Shown here: one piece after another, positions 35,529-42,960 of the stretch
Numbering within the stretch: the first letter of the stretch is position 1
Layout: each line of letters starts with the position of its first letter
DNA from: Sphingomonas citri
Lineage (GTDB): Bacteria > Pseudomonadota > Alphaproteobacteria > Sphingomonadales > Sphingomonadaceae
Assembly (NCBI RefSeq): GCF_019429485.1
Contig: NZ_JAHXZN010000002.1
Span: forward strand, 455,401 to 519,400
Length of the DNA: 64,000 bases
Direction: 5' to 3'
Made by a program: the position numbers and the translations under genes
Notes under the pieces: model-generated
What the model was told of the DNA's origin: nothing
What the model saw: the letters and a program-made list of their open reading frames with translations, nothing else
Database searches by the model: none

Positions 35529-36209
35529 ATGAAGCTGCTGATCGTCGAGGACGACGAAGATTACGCCGCGGCGCTGCGCGAGGATCTCGTCGCGCTCGAC
35601 CATCAGGTGACCGTCGCCGACAATGGCCGCGACGCGCTGCTCGCGCTGGAGCGCGACCGCTACGACGCGGTGATCCTCGATCGCATGCTGCCGCAGGTGG
35701 ACGGCGCGGCGGTGGTGCGCCTCGCGCGCGAACGCGGACAGACACTGCCCGTGCTGATGCTCTCCGCGCTCGGTCGATCGGTCGAGAAGGTCGACGGGCT
35801 GGAGGCGGGCGCGGACGATTACGTCGTCAAGCCAACGCCCGCCAGCGAGATCGAGGCGCGGCTGCGCGCGCTGCTGCGCGCGCGCGGCTGGCAGCAGCAG
35901 GGCGGCGAGGGCGACACGCTGCGCGCGGGTGACATCGTCGTCAGCCCCGGCCAGCACCGCGCCTGGCGCAACGGCCGCGCGCTCGACCTCGCCAAGCTCG
36001 AGTTCGGCCTGCTCGCCGAGCTCGCGCGCCACGCCGGCAGCTATCTGACCCGCGCGATGCTGATCGAGCGCGTCTGGGGCTACGACTTCGAGCCCAGCAC
36101 CAACATCGTCGACGTCCAGGTGCGCTCGCTGCGGCGCAAGTTGTGCGCGCCCGGCGAGACCGACCCGATCGTCACCAAACGCAGCGTCGGCTATATGCTG
36201 CGCGCCTGA
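35529..36209 (+). CDS. OmpR-family response regulator
   Basis: A 226-residue two-domain regulator. The receiver domain (1-115) has the acidic pair in LLIVEDDEDY, phosphoacceptor Asp51 in VILDRMLPQVDG, the switch residues in MLSALG and the conserved Lys in YVVKP. The C-terminal winged helix (about 130-224) has GRALDLAKLEFGLLAELARHAGSYLTRAMLIERVWGYDF and VDVQVRSLRRKL. The start at 35529 follows weakly conserved sequence, but the MKLLIVEDD opening leaves no doubt. Two bases separate it from its kinase. Targets are unknown; the TonB receptor downstream is in opposite orientation. Confidence 0.95.
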   Translation: MKLLIVEDDEDYAAALREDLVALDHQVTVADNGRDALLALERDRYDAVILDRMLPQVDGAAVVRLARERGQTLPVLMLSALGRSVEKVDGLEAGADDYVVKPTPASEIEARLRALLRARGWQQQGGEGDTLRAGDIVVSPGQHRAWRNGRALDLAKLEFGLLAELARHAGSYLTRAMLIERVWGYDFEPSTNIVDVQVRSLRRKLCAPGETDPIVTKRSVGYMLRA

Positions 36210-36211
36210 GC

Positions 36212-37543
36212 ATGTCGTCGCTGCGCGCGCTGACGCTGTTCTTCCTCGCCGCCTTCGCCGCGGCGGCGGTGCTCGCGGGCTATCTCACCTATGCCGCGTC
36301 GCGCGCCGCGGTGGTGAGCGCGGTCGACCGGCGCATCGAAGAAGTCGGCGACGCGATGCTGAGCGCGGTGGCACCGGGTGACTCGCGCGCGATCCTGCGC
36401 CGCATCGACGCTTTCTCCCGCCGCCGCGACACCGGCGACATCGGCTTCGAGCTGGAGGACTCGCGCGGGCGCCGGATCGGCGGCAACGTCGTGCTGGAGC
36501 GCGCGGTGCCACTCGGCTTCACCACGCTGATGCGGCGCGACGGCATCGTCGGGCTGAGCGCCGGTCGCGCGCAGGCGCGCGACGCGGGCGGCGGGCTGCG
36601 GCTGATCACGATCGCGGAGACCGAGCCGATCGACGGCTATGGCCCGACGCGCGTGCGGCTCTATCTGATCGGCTTCGGCGCGCTGCTCGCGGTGGTGCTC
36701 GCGGGCACCGCCAGCTTCGGCTGGATCGTCCGTCGCCGTATCGGCGAGGTGCGCGCCACCGCCGCGGCGATCATCGACGGCGATCTCAACCGGCGCGTCC
36801 CCGTGCCGGCGCGCGGCGGCGCCTTCGCCGCCCAGGCCGAGGCGTTCAACCGCGCGCTCGATCGCATCGCCGCGCTGGTCGAGCAGCTTCGCGGCGTCAG
36901 CAGCGACGTGGCGCACGACCTGCGCACGCCGCTTGCACGGTTGCGCGCGCGACTGGCGCGGCTCGCCGAGCGGCCGAGCGTGTCCGGCGAGGAGCTCGAG
37001 GCGGTACTGGCGGCGTGCGACGACGTGCTCGCGCTATTCGGCGCGATCCTGCGCATCGCCGAGGTAACCGCGGGTGAGCGCCGCGCCGGCTTCCGCCCGG
37101 TCGACCTCGCCGCGCTGGCCGAGCAGGCGTGCGAGACGCTCGCCGCGGCCGCGTCGGAGCGCGGCCAGCGGCTGAGCGGTGGCCCGTTCGCACCGCTGAC
37201 GGCGCGCGGCGACCCGCAGTTGCTGAGCCAGGCATTGCTCAACCTGATCGAGAACGCGCTCCACCACACGCCGGCGGGGACGAGCGTGGCGGTGACGCTG
37301 GCGCGCGAAGGGAGGATGGCAGCGCTGCGCGTGCGCGACGACGGACCGGGGATACCGGCCGAGGCCCGCGCGCTGGCGCTGCGCCGCTTCGGTCGGCTGG
37401 AGACCAGCCGGCATCGGTCCGGCCATGGGCTGGGGTTGCCGCTGGTCGAGGCGGTGGCGCGGCTCCACGGCGGAACGCTGACCCTCGCCGACGCCGCGCC
37501 GGGGCTGGACGCGATGATGACGCTGCGGGTGGAGGAGGCGTAG
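36212..37543 (+). CDS. Sensor histidine kinase, OmpR-partner type
   Basis: A 443-residue inner-membrane kinase. Helix 1 is at about residues 7-28, a short periplasmic sensor (about 30-150), helix 2 at about 150-172, then a HAMP linker. The dimerisation box has phosphoacceptor His235 in SSDVAHDLRTPLARL. The ATP-binding domain has NLIENALHHTP, RDDGPGIP and HGLGLPLVEAVARLHGG. It begins two bases after the response regulator stop, so the pair is co-translated. The sensor region has no recognisable ligand motif. The short sensor resembles QseC/PmrB-type kinases in layout only. Confidence 0.93.
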   Translation: MSSLRALTLFFLAAFAAAAVLAGYLTYAASRAAVVSAVDRRIEEVGDAMLSAVAPGDSRAILRRIDAFSRRRDTGDIGFELEDSRGRRIGGNVVLERAVPLGFTTLMRRDGIVGLSAGRAQARDAGGGLRLITIAETEPIDGYGPTRVRLYLIGFGALLAVVLAGTASFGWIVRRRIGEVRATAAAIIDGDLNRRVPVPARGGAFAAQAEAFNRALDRIAALVEQLRGVSSDVAHDLRTPLARLRARLARLAERPSVSGEELEAVLAACDDVLALFGAILRIAEVTAGERRAGFRPVDLAALAEQACETLAAAASERGQRLSGGPFAPLTARGDPQLLSQALLNLIENALHHTPAGTSVAVTLAREGRMAALRVRDDGPGIPAEARALALRRFGRLETSRHRSGHGLGLPLVEAVARLHGGTLTLADAAPGLDAMMTLRVEEA

Positions 37544-37622
37544 GCGCGAGGGGGCTGGCGGTGTGGCTCAGGCGGATCAGCGGCACGCTGGTGCGCGATC
37601 GATAGTGCTGCCCCTCGGCCGG

Positions 37623-37717
37623 CGTCATCCTGAGCTCGTCTCAGGATCCACTGTGCCGCACACGCGAAGCAGGTGGGTGCGCGGAAGGGTGGATCCTGAA
37701 ACGAGTTCGGGATGACG
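37623..37717. repeat. REP-like repeat, class B copy 3
   Basis: Arms CGTCATCCTGAGCTCG and, inverted, CGAGTTCGGGATGACG, with inner GGATCCACTGTGCCGC mirrored by GGTGGATCC. It lies between the convergent kinase and TonB receptor genes. Confidence 0.8.
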
Positions 37718-37779
37718 GCATTGCGTGAGGGAGAGTCAGGGCTAGCGCGCCCCGTAGGCGAGCCGCCCCGCCCCTCGGC

Positions 37780-40335
37780 TTAGAAGTTCAGCAGCGCTTC
37801 CAGTCCGAACGTCCGCGGCGCGTTGAAATTGCCGTAGTCGCCCAGCACGTTGTTGATGTTGCCCGCGCTCACGCTGCTGGTCGGCGCCGCCGGTAGGCTG
37901 TTCGACGGATCGCGGCGATAGACGTACTGCTCGTCGAACAGGTTGCGGCCCCACAGCGCGACCTCGAGCTTCTGCTTGCCCTCGCCCAGTGCGATGTCCG
38001 CCAGCGCGATCCGCCCGTTGAAGATCAGCGAGGCGTCGGCGCGCGTGGCGAACTGGTCGAAGGCCTGTGTCGACTGGGCATAATTGCCGTCGAAGTGGAC
38101 GCGGAAGATGGTGCTTCCCTCGCCCACGGGCACGCGATAGTCGATCGCGCCGCTGGCGGTGTTGCGCGGCGTGAAGACGATGTAGAAGTTCTGCGCGACG
38201 CTGCTCGTCAGCCCGCCCGCGGTATAGTTGATCAGCACCGGCGGGATCCTGGTATAGGTGTAGGCATAGGATCCGTTGAGCGTCAGCCCCTCCACCGGGT
38301 TGAGCGTCAGATCCGCCTCGAAGCCCCTGATCTTGGTCGTGCCCGGCGCGTTGATCGTCACCAGATTGTTGAAGTTGCTGCCGTTGAACGGCTGAATCGA
38401 GCTGATGTCGACCTGGCTGTCCTTGCGGTCCATGATATAGCCCGCGAGGTTCAATCGGGCGCGATGGTCCCAGAAGTCGGACTTGAGGCCGATCTCATAG
38501 GACTTGATGTCCTCCGGCCCGAACGACTGGTAATTGGCCGTGCGCGAGCTGGCGCCGCCGGCGCGATAGCCAGTGGCGTATTTGGCATAGGCGTGGACGT
38601 CCTGGGTGACGTCGACCGCGACGGTGAACGCCGGGTTGAAGCGGTTCCAGGTGCGATCGAGCGGTTGGTAACCCGCCGCGCTGGCCGCCGCGGTGTTCAC
38701 GTCATAGTTCACGTTGCGCGAGTAATGCAGCACGCCGCGCTTGGTGTCGTGCGTGTAGCGCCCGCCCGCGGTGAGGTGGAGCACGTCGAGCGGGTTCCAG
38801 GTGATCTGGCCGTAGCCGGCGTAGCTCTTCGACCAGACCTCCGAGGCGCGATCGATCGAGCGGCAGCCCGGCTGCGAGCCGAAGCCGCTCGAGCCGCGGC
38901 AGGGATCGAGGATGACGTAATTGGCGCCGGTCACCTGGCCGGCAGCGTTGAGCACCGCGACCGCGCCGTTCGAGTTGGGCGTCGCCGCGTCGTCGGTGAC
39001 GTGCTCGTTGAAATAGTAGAGGCCGGCGACATAGTCGAAGCGGTCGATCGTGCCGACCGCCTGGAACTCCTGGCTGAACTGGTTCTGGTGCAGGTCGGCG
39101 AGGCTATAGCGGCTGAAGCCGCACGGCGCCGCGGCGGTGCAGGCGGCGGTGAGGTTCACCACCGGCACGCGGTGCGCGCCGCCCGAATTGTCCCATTGCG
39201 TCGCGTTGACGCCGCGCCACGCCGTGATCGAGCGCAGCTCCACCTCGGGCGAGGCCTTGTACTTGAGCAGATTGGTGAAGCCGTGCGTCTGGTCGACGCT
39301 GGGCTGCTGCGGCACGCCGATGTCGGCCGTCTTCATGCGGCTGGTGCCGTCGACCACCACGCCCGGCAGCAGCGGCTTCACCGTGCCGGTGAGCGAGCTG
39401 TAGCTGGTACCCGGCAGCACGCAATTGGGTGCGTTGCTCACCGGCCCGGCGGTGCAGCCGTTCGGGTTGTAGTTGAGCAGCTGGCTGTAGAAGGGCGAAT
39501 TCTTGTCGAGCCCATAATCGTAGGAAAAGTCGTTGGTCAGCCCCTCGAACGGCTTCCAGCGTGCGGCGATGCGGCCGCCACGGCGGTCGTAATAGTTGAA
39601 GCCGGTCTGACCCGCGAGCGGGTTCTTGGTGGTCGGCCCCTGGTACTGGACGACGCCGTCCACCTTGACGCTGACGTTATGGTATTCGGGCAAGTCTAGG
39701 TGGAGTTCGCCGGTGTAGGCGCCGTAATTGCCGATGCCCGCGCGCACCCGCCCCTCGAACTCGCCCGACGGTGCCCGGGTGACGATGTTGAGCGCGCCGC
39801 CCTCGGTGTTGCGCCCGAACAGCGTGCCCTGCGGACCTTTGAGCACCTCGACCCGCTCGACGTCGAACAGCGCGGCGTTGAGGCCGTGCTGGCGGCCGAG
39901 ATAGACGCCGTCGATATAGATGCCGACGCCCTGCTCGCGCGCGGGCTGGTTGGCATCCAGCGGGACGATGCCGCGGATGCCGACCGTGAGCGCCGACTGG
40001 CGCGCCTCGAAGGTGGCGACGCGCAGCGAGGGCACCGCGCCGTCGGCGAGGTCGTACAGGCTCTGCACGTGGCGGTCCTGCAGCGCCTGGGTGCTCAGCA
40101 CGTTGATCGCGACCGGGGTCGATTGCAGGTTGGTCTCGCGCCGCGTCGCGGTGACCACCACCTCGTCGAGCCCGCCGGGCTGCGCCGCATCGGGAGCGGC
40201 GGCGTCGGGCGCGGCGGTCGGGTCGGCGGCGGCGATGGGCGCGGCCCCGCCGGGCGCGGCGAACGCATGGCCTGGAAAGGCGAGCGCGGCGATGCCCGCG
40301 AGCAGATGCAGGCGGCGACGCGATAGATACGACAT
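37780..40335 (-). CDS. TonB-dependent receptor, siderophore/xenobiotic type
   Basis: An 851-residue outer-membrane receptor without an N-terminal signalling domain. It has a signal peptide (about 1-26, ending AFAA), an Ala/Asp-rich linker, TonB box LDEVVVTATRRETNLQS, the plug with GIRGIVPLDANQPAREQGVGIYIDGVYLGRQHG and VEVLKGPQGTLFGRNTEGGALNIVTR, then a 22-strand barrel ending FGLEALLNF. The ATG at 40335 has GAGGGG at good distance; a TTG at 40344 is unlikely. It is downstream of a ModE-like regulator on the same strand. The ligand is unknown. A cysteine pair in the extracellular loop region (PCRGSSGFGSQPGCRS) is visible. Confidence 0.92.
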   Translation of the reverse strand: MSYLSRRRLHLLAGIAALAFPGHAFAAPGGAAPIAAADPTAAPDAAAPDAAQPGGLDEVVVTATRRETNLQSTPVAINVLSTQALQDRHVQSLYDLADGAVPSLRVATFEARQSALTVGIRGIVPLDANQPAREQGVGIYIDGVYLGRQHGLNAALFDVERVEVLKGPQGTLFGRNTEGGALNIVTRAPSGEFEGRVRAGIGNYGAYTGELHLDLPEYHNVSVKVDGVVQYQGPTTKNPLAGQTGFNYYDRRGGRIAARWKPFEGLTNDFSYDYGLDKNSPFYSQLLNYNPNGCTAGPVSNAPNCVLPGTSYSSLTGTVKPLLPGVVVDGTSRMKTADIGVPQQPSVDQTHGFTNLLKYKASPEVELRSITAWRGVNATQWDNSGGAHRVPVVNLTAACTAAAPCGFSRYSLADLHQNQFSQEFQAVGTIDRFDYVAGLYYFNEHVTDDAATPNSNGAVAVLNAAGQVTGANYVILDPCRGSSGFGSQPGCRSIDRASEVWSKSYAGYGQITWNPLDVLHLTAGGRYTHDTKRGVLHYSRNVNYDVNTAAASAAGYQPLDRTWNRFNPAFTVAVDVTQDVHAYAKYATGYRAGGASSRTANYQSFGPEDIKSYEIGLKSDFWDHRARLNLAGYIMDRKDSQVDISSIQPFNGSNFNNLVTINAPGTTKIRGFEADLTLNPVEGLTLNGSYAYTYTRIPPVLINYTAGGLTSSVAQNFYIVFTPRNTASGAIDYRVPVGEGSTIFRVHFDGNYAQSTQAFDQFATRADASLIFNGRIALADIALGEGKQKLEVALWGRNLFDEQYVYRRDPSNSLPAAPTSSVSAGNINNVLGDYGNFNAPRTFGLEALLNF

Positions 40336-40398
40336 GGACTTCAACCCCTCTACGGCACATTGGCCTGTGCGGGGCCGATAGGAGGGTTGCGCGGCGCT

Positions 40399-40409
40399 AC
40401 CGTTACGGT
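40399..40409. promoter_or_regulatory. Palindrome upstream of a TonB receptor
   Basis: ACCGTTACGGT is a perfect 11-base inverted repeat centred 69 bases before the receptor start codon, in the 112-base gap after the ModE-like gene. It could be a regulator site. No second copy was noticed in the window, so this is weak. Confidence 0.3.
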
Positions 40410-40447
40410 TCGGTGACGCACGGCGACTTCTTCATCTCATCTTATTT

Positions 40448-40909
40448 TCATCTTTCGTCATCTGGGACATTCGTCACTCTACTTGGAGCGGTCTTTCGCC
40501 GCCGCCCGGACGGCGTCGCACCGCGCGGCGAAGCGGGCTCCGTCCCCGGCGGCAGCGGGGCGTCACGCAGCCGCTGCCCCAGCCGCTCGAACGCGGCGGT
40601 GGACTCCACCGCCACGTCGATCGCCGCCTCCAGCGCGCGATAGGCCGCGAGCACCTCGCGCCCGTCGTCGGTCAGCCGCGCCCCGCCGCCGCCGCCGCGC
40701 CCGGTCGCGACCAGGCGATCGTGCCAGCAGCGGTTCATCTCATCGACCAGCAGCCAGGTGCGGCGATAGCTCATCCCCAGCGCGCGCCCTGCCGCCGAGA
40801 TCGATCCGTGCGCGTCGATCGCGTCGAGCAGGTCGGCCTTGCCCGGTCCGAACGCGATCGAGTCGCCGCAGAGCAGCTGCGCCTTCAGCTTGAGCGGGCC
40901 GTGCCGCAC
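40448..40909 (-). CDS. ModE-like winged-helix regulator without molybdate domain
   Basis: A 153-residue protein whose first 115 residues match the DNA-binding domain of ModE: LLDAIDAHGSISAAGRALGMSYRRTWLLVDEMNRCW, then a GRGGGGGARLTDDGREVLAAYRALE wing and helix. The molbindin (molybdate) domain of E. coli ModE is absent, and a 35-residue Pro/Arg-rich disordered tail replaces it. The only plausible start is GTG at 40909, without a clear ribosome-binding site, 25 bases after the PLP enzyme stop. It could regulate the TonB receptor that follows. Whether it senses a metal or acts as a single-domain regulator cannot be told. Confidence 0.85.
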   Translation of the reverse strand: MRHGPLKLKAQLLCGDSIAFGPGKADLLDAIDAHGSISAAGRALGMSYRRTWLLVDEMNRCWHDRLVATGRGGGGGARLTDDGREVLAAYRALEAAIDVAVESTAAFERLGQRLRDAPLPPGTEPASPRGATPSGRRRKTAPSRVTNVPDDER

Positions 40910-40934
40910 GCGCGCGAGGGGGAGCGCCGGCGGC

Positions 40935-42254
40935 TCAGATCGCCGCCAGCGCCTGCTCCATGTCGGCGATCAGGTCGTCGGCATCCTCCACGCCGATCGA
41001 GATCCGCACCAGATTGTCGGTGATTCCCAGCGCCTGCTTACGCGCGTCGGGCACCGACAGGTGGGTCATCGCCGCCGGATGGCTCGCCAGCGTCTCGGTA
41101 CCGCCGAGGCTGACCGCCAGCTTGGCGATCTTGAGCGAGTCGAGGAAGCGGAACGCCTCGGCCTCGCCGCCCTTGAGGTACAGCGAGAAGGTCGAGCCGC
41201 CACCGGTGCAGTGGCGCCGGTAGATGTCGGCCTGTCGCCCCTCCGCCTCGGCGAGGAAGCCGAGGTAGCCGACATGCTCCACCTTGGGGTGATCGCGCAG
41301 AAAGGCGCACACCTTGGCGGCATTCTCGCCGGCGCGGCTCATCCGCAGCTCGAGCGTCTCGAGGCTGCGCAGCAGCATCCAGGCGGTGTTGGGATCGCAG
41401 ATCGTGCCGATCGTGTTGCGCATCGCGCGGATCGTGTCGATCACCGCCTTGGACCCGAGCACGCCGCCCGCGACCAGGTCGGAGTGGCCGCCGGCATATT
41501 TGGTGAGGCTGTACACCACCACGTCGGCGCCGTGCTGGAGCGGCTGCGACCAGAGCGGGCCGAGAAAGGTGTTGTCGATCGCGATGGGTGGCTTCTCCGC
41601 GGCACTACCCCAGATCGCGTCGCGGCTGGCGGCGACCGCCTCGACGTCGACCAAGGCGTTGGTCGGGTTGGCCGGGCTCTCGAGATAGATCAGCGCGACC
41701 CGGCCCGAGGCGGCCTTGGACAGCACATTGTCGATCTCCTCGCGCGTCGCGCCCGCGGGAAAGTCCAGCCAGTGGACGCCGAAGCGGCCGAGCACGCGCG
41801 CGATCAGTGTCTCGGTCGCGGCGTAGAGCGGGCCCGAGTGGACGATCGTGTCGCCCGGCCGCACCAGCGACAGGAACAAGGTGGCGATCGCGGCCATGCC
41901 GCTGGAGAAGGTCAGCGCGTCCTCGGCGCCCTCCCAGATGCCGAGCCGGTCCTCCAGGATCTCCTGGTTGGGGCCGTTGAAGCGCGAGTAGACCAGCCCC
42001 GCCGCGCCGCCGGGGCGCTTGCCTGTGACACCCTCGAAATGGCGCTTGCCCGCCGCCGCATTGGGGAAGACGAAGGTGGAGGTGAGGAACACCGGCGGCT
42101 TGAGCGCGCCTTCCGAGAGCGTCGGGTCGTAGCCGTGGCCCATCATCAGCGTCGCGGGCTTGAGCCTGCGCCCGCCGATCGCGTCGACCTCGGGCTTGGG
42201 CGAGACGCGGGTCTCGACCCCGGTCAGCTCCTGCTCAGTGGGTTCGTCGGCCAT
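40935..42254 (-). CDS. Cys/Met metabolism PLP enzyme (cystathionine gamma-synthase / methionine gamma-lyase family)
   Basis: A 439-residue fold-type I PLP enzyme with YSRFNGPNQEILEDRL, the cofactor stretch ALTFSSGMAAIATLFLSLVRPGD, GPLYAAT, YLESPANPTNALVDV, IDNTFLGPLWSQPLQHGADVVV, and PLP-binding Lys252 in YSLTKYAGGHSDLVAGG. The C-terminus has LAVSLGGTETLASHPAAMTHL and VRISIGVEDADDLIADMEQAL. It cleaves or forms C-S bonds in sulfur amino acids; lyase versus synthase cannot be decided. The start at 42254 follows AGGAGA. It is 20 bases after the small exported protein gene and 25 bases before the ModE-like gene, suggesting one transcript. Confidence 0.92.
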   Translation of the reverse strand: MADEPTEQELTGVETRVSPKPEVDAIGGRRLKPATLMMGHGYDPTLSEGALKPPVFLTSTFVFPNAAAGKRHFEGVTGKRPGGAAGLVYSRFNGPNQEILEDRLGIWEGAEDALTFSSGMAAIATLFLSLVRPGDTIVHSGPLYAATETLIARVLGRFGVHWLDFPAGATREEIDNVLSKAASGRVALIYLESPANPTNALVDVEAVAASRDAIWGSAAEKPPIAIDNTFLGPLWSQPLQHGADVVVYSLTKYAGGHSDLVAGGVLGSKAVIDTIRAMRNTIGTICDPNTAWMLLRSLETLELRMSRAGENAAKVCAFLRDHPKVEHVGYLGFLAEAEGRQADIYRRHCTGGGSTFSLYLKGGEAEAFRFLDSLKIAKLAVSLGGTETLASHPAAMTHLSVPDARKQALGITDNLVRISIGVEDADDLIADMEQALAAI

Positions 42255-42274
42255 GCGATCGTTTCTCCTGATAC

Positions 42275-42667
42275 TTACGGCGCACGGTAGGGCACGAAAG
42301 CGCCGAGCGCGCAACTGCCCGTGGGAATGCGCGCGGGCAGATCGACCGTCTGCGCGATGTCGCCGCGGCACAGCCGGGTCTGATATTGGCGCGTGACCAA
42401 CGTGTCGCCGCGGCGCACCCGCTCGCACCCGCCGCCAGTCTCGCTGACATAGACCAGCTTGTTGCTCACTCGATAGACCAGCTTGGTGCCGTAGGCGGAG
42501 AGGTCGGGTCGGGTGAAGCGCGTGTCGATACACTCCTGCGGCTTGCCGGCGGTTTTGCCGGCCACGAGCTTCTGATAGTCGGCGTCGGGCGCGCGGTCGC
42601 GCGGGGCGGCGGCGATCGCGCCCGCGCTCAGCAGCGCTGCCGCGGCGAAAGTGGGGAGGAAACGCAT
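42275..42667 (-). CDS. Small exported Cys-containing protein
   Basis: A 130-residue periplasmic protein with a signal peptide (1-20, AGAIAAA). The mature part carries CIDTRFTRPDLSAYGTKLVYRVSNKLVYVSETGGGCERVRRGDTLVTR, then CRGDIAQTV and TGSCALGAFVPYR. Four cysteines probably form two disulfides. The pattern of C-I-D-T-R, L-V-Y-R-V-S-N and C-R-G-D-I-A is one I associate with a widespread sphingomonad secreted family of unknown role. It precedes the PLP enzyme by 20 bases on the same strand. Function is unknown. Confidence 0.8.
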   Translation of the reverse strand: MRFLPTFAAAALLSAGAIAAAPRDRAPDADYQKLVAGKTAGKPQECIDTRFTRPDLSAYGTKLVYRVSNKLVYVSETGGGCERVRRGDTLVTRQYQTRLCRGDIAQTVDLPARIPTGSCALGAFVPYRAP

Positions 42668-42894
42668 GACCTTACCTCGTTCGTCTCAGGAGCCCCCGCG
42701 GGCAGTCTAACGCACGAGGCGGCGAGTCGGGAACACCGGTACGTCATGCGACGCGACGTGTCGGCGCGCCCGTGACGTCGCCGAGAAATAGACCGCAACA
42801 TTTCACGATCCCGACACAATCGCGTCCTAGCGCGTGCCCCGCGGGGGGAACCGCATGGATCGAGGGGCCGCCAGGGGGCCTCGTGCGACGGTGA

Positions 42895-42917
42895 CGCGGT
42901 GCGCTGACCGCACCGCG
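42895..42917 (+). promoter_or_regulatory. Strong hairpin in the leader of a TonB receptor gene
   Basis: Perfect nine-base arms CGCGGTGCG and CGCACCGCG flank a CTGAC loop, and weaker outer pairing (CGACG/CGTCG) extends the stem. It ends 43 bases before the receptor start codon and has no T-run, so it is not a standard terminator. It may shape the 5' leader. I could not match it to a known riboswitch. Confidence 0.4.
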
Positions 42918-42960
42918 GCGTCGCCCCATGCCTCTTGCCGCGAACAGACAAGAGGACATC

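Noticed and set aside
42255..42533. A long N-terminal extension of the PLP enzyme
   Set aside because: It overlaps the small exported protein gene, contains no family sequence, and the ATG at 42254 has a good AGGAGA site.
42733..42960. Riboswitch (cobalamin, SAM or TPP) before the TonB receptor at 42961
   Set aside because: I could not find the conserved cores of these classes; only a simple strong hairpin is clear.
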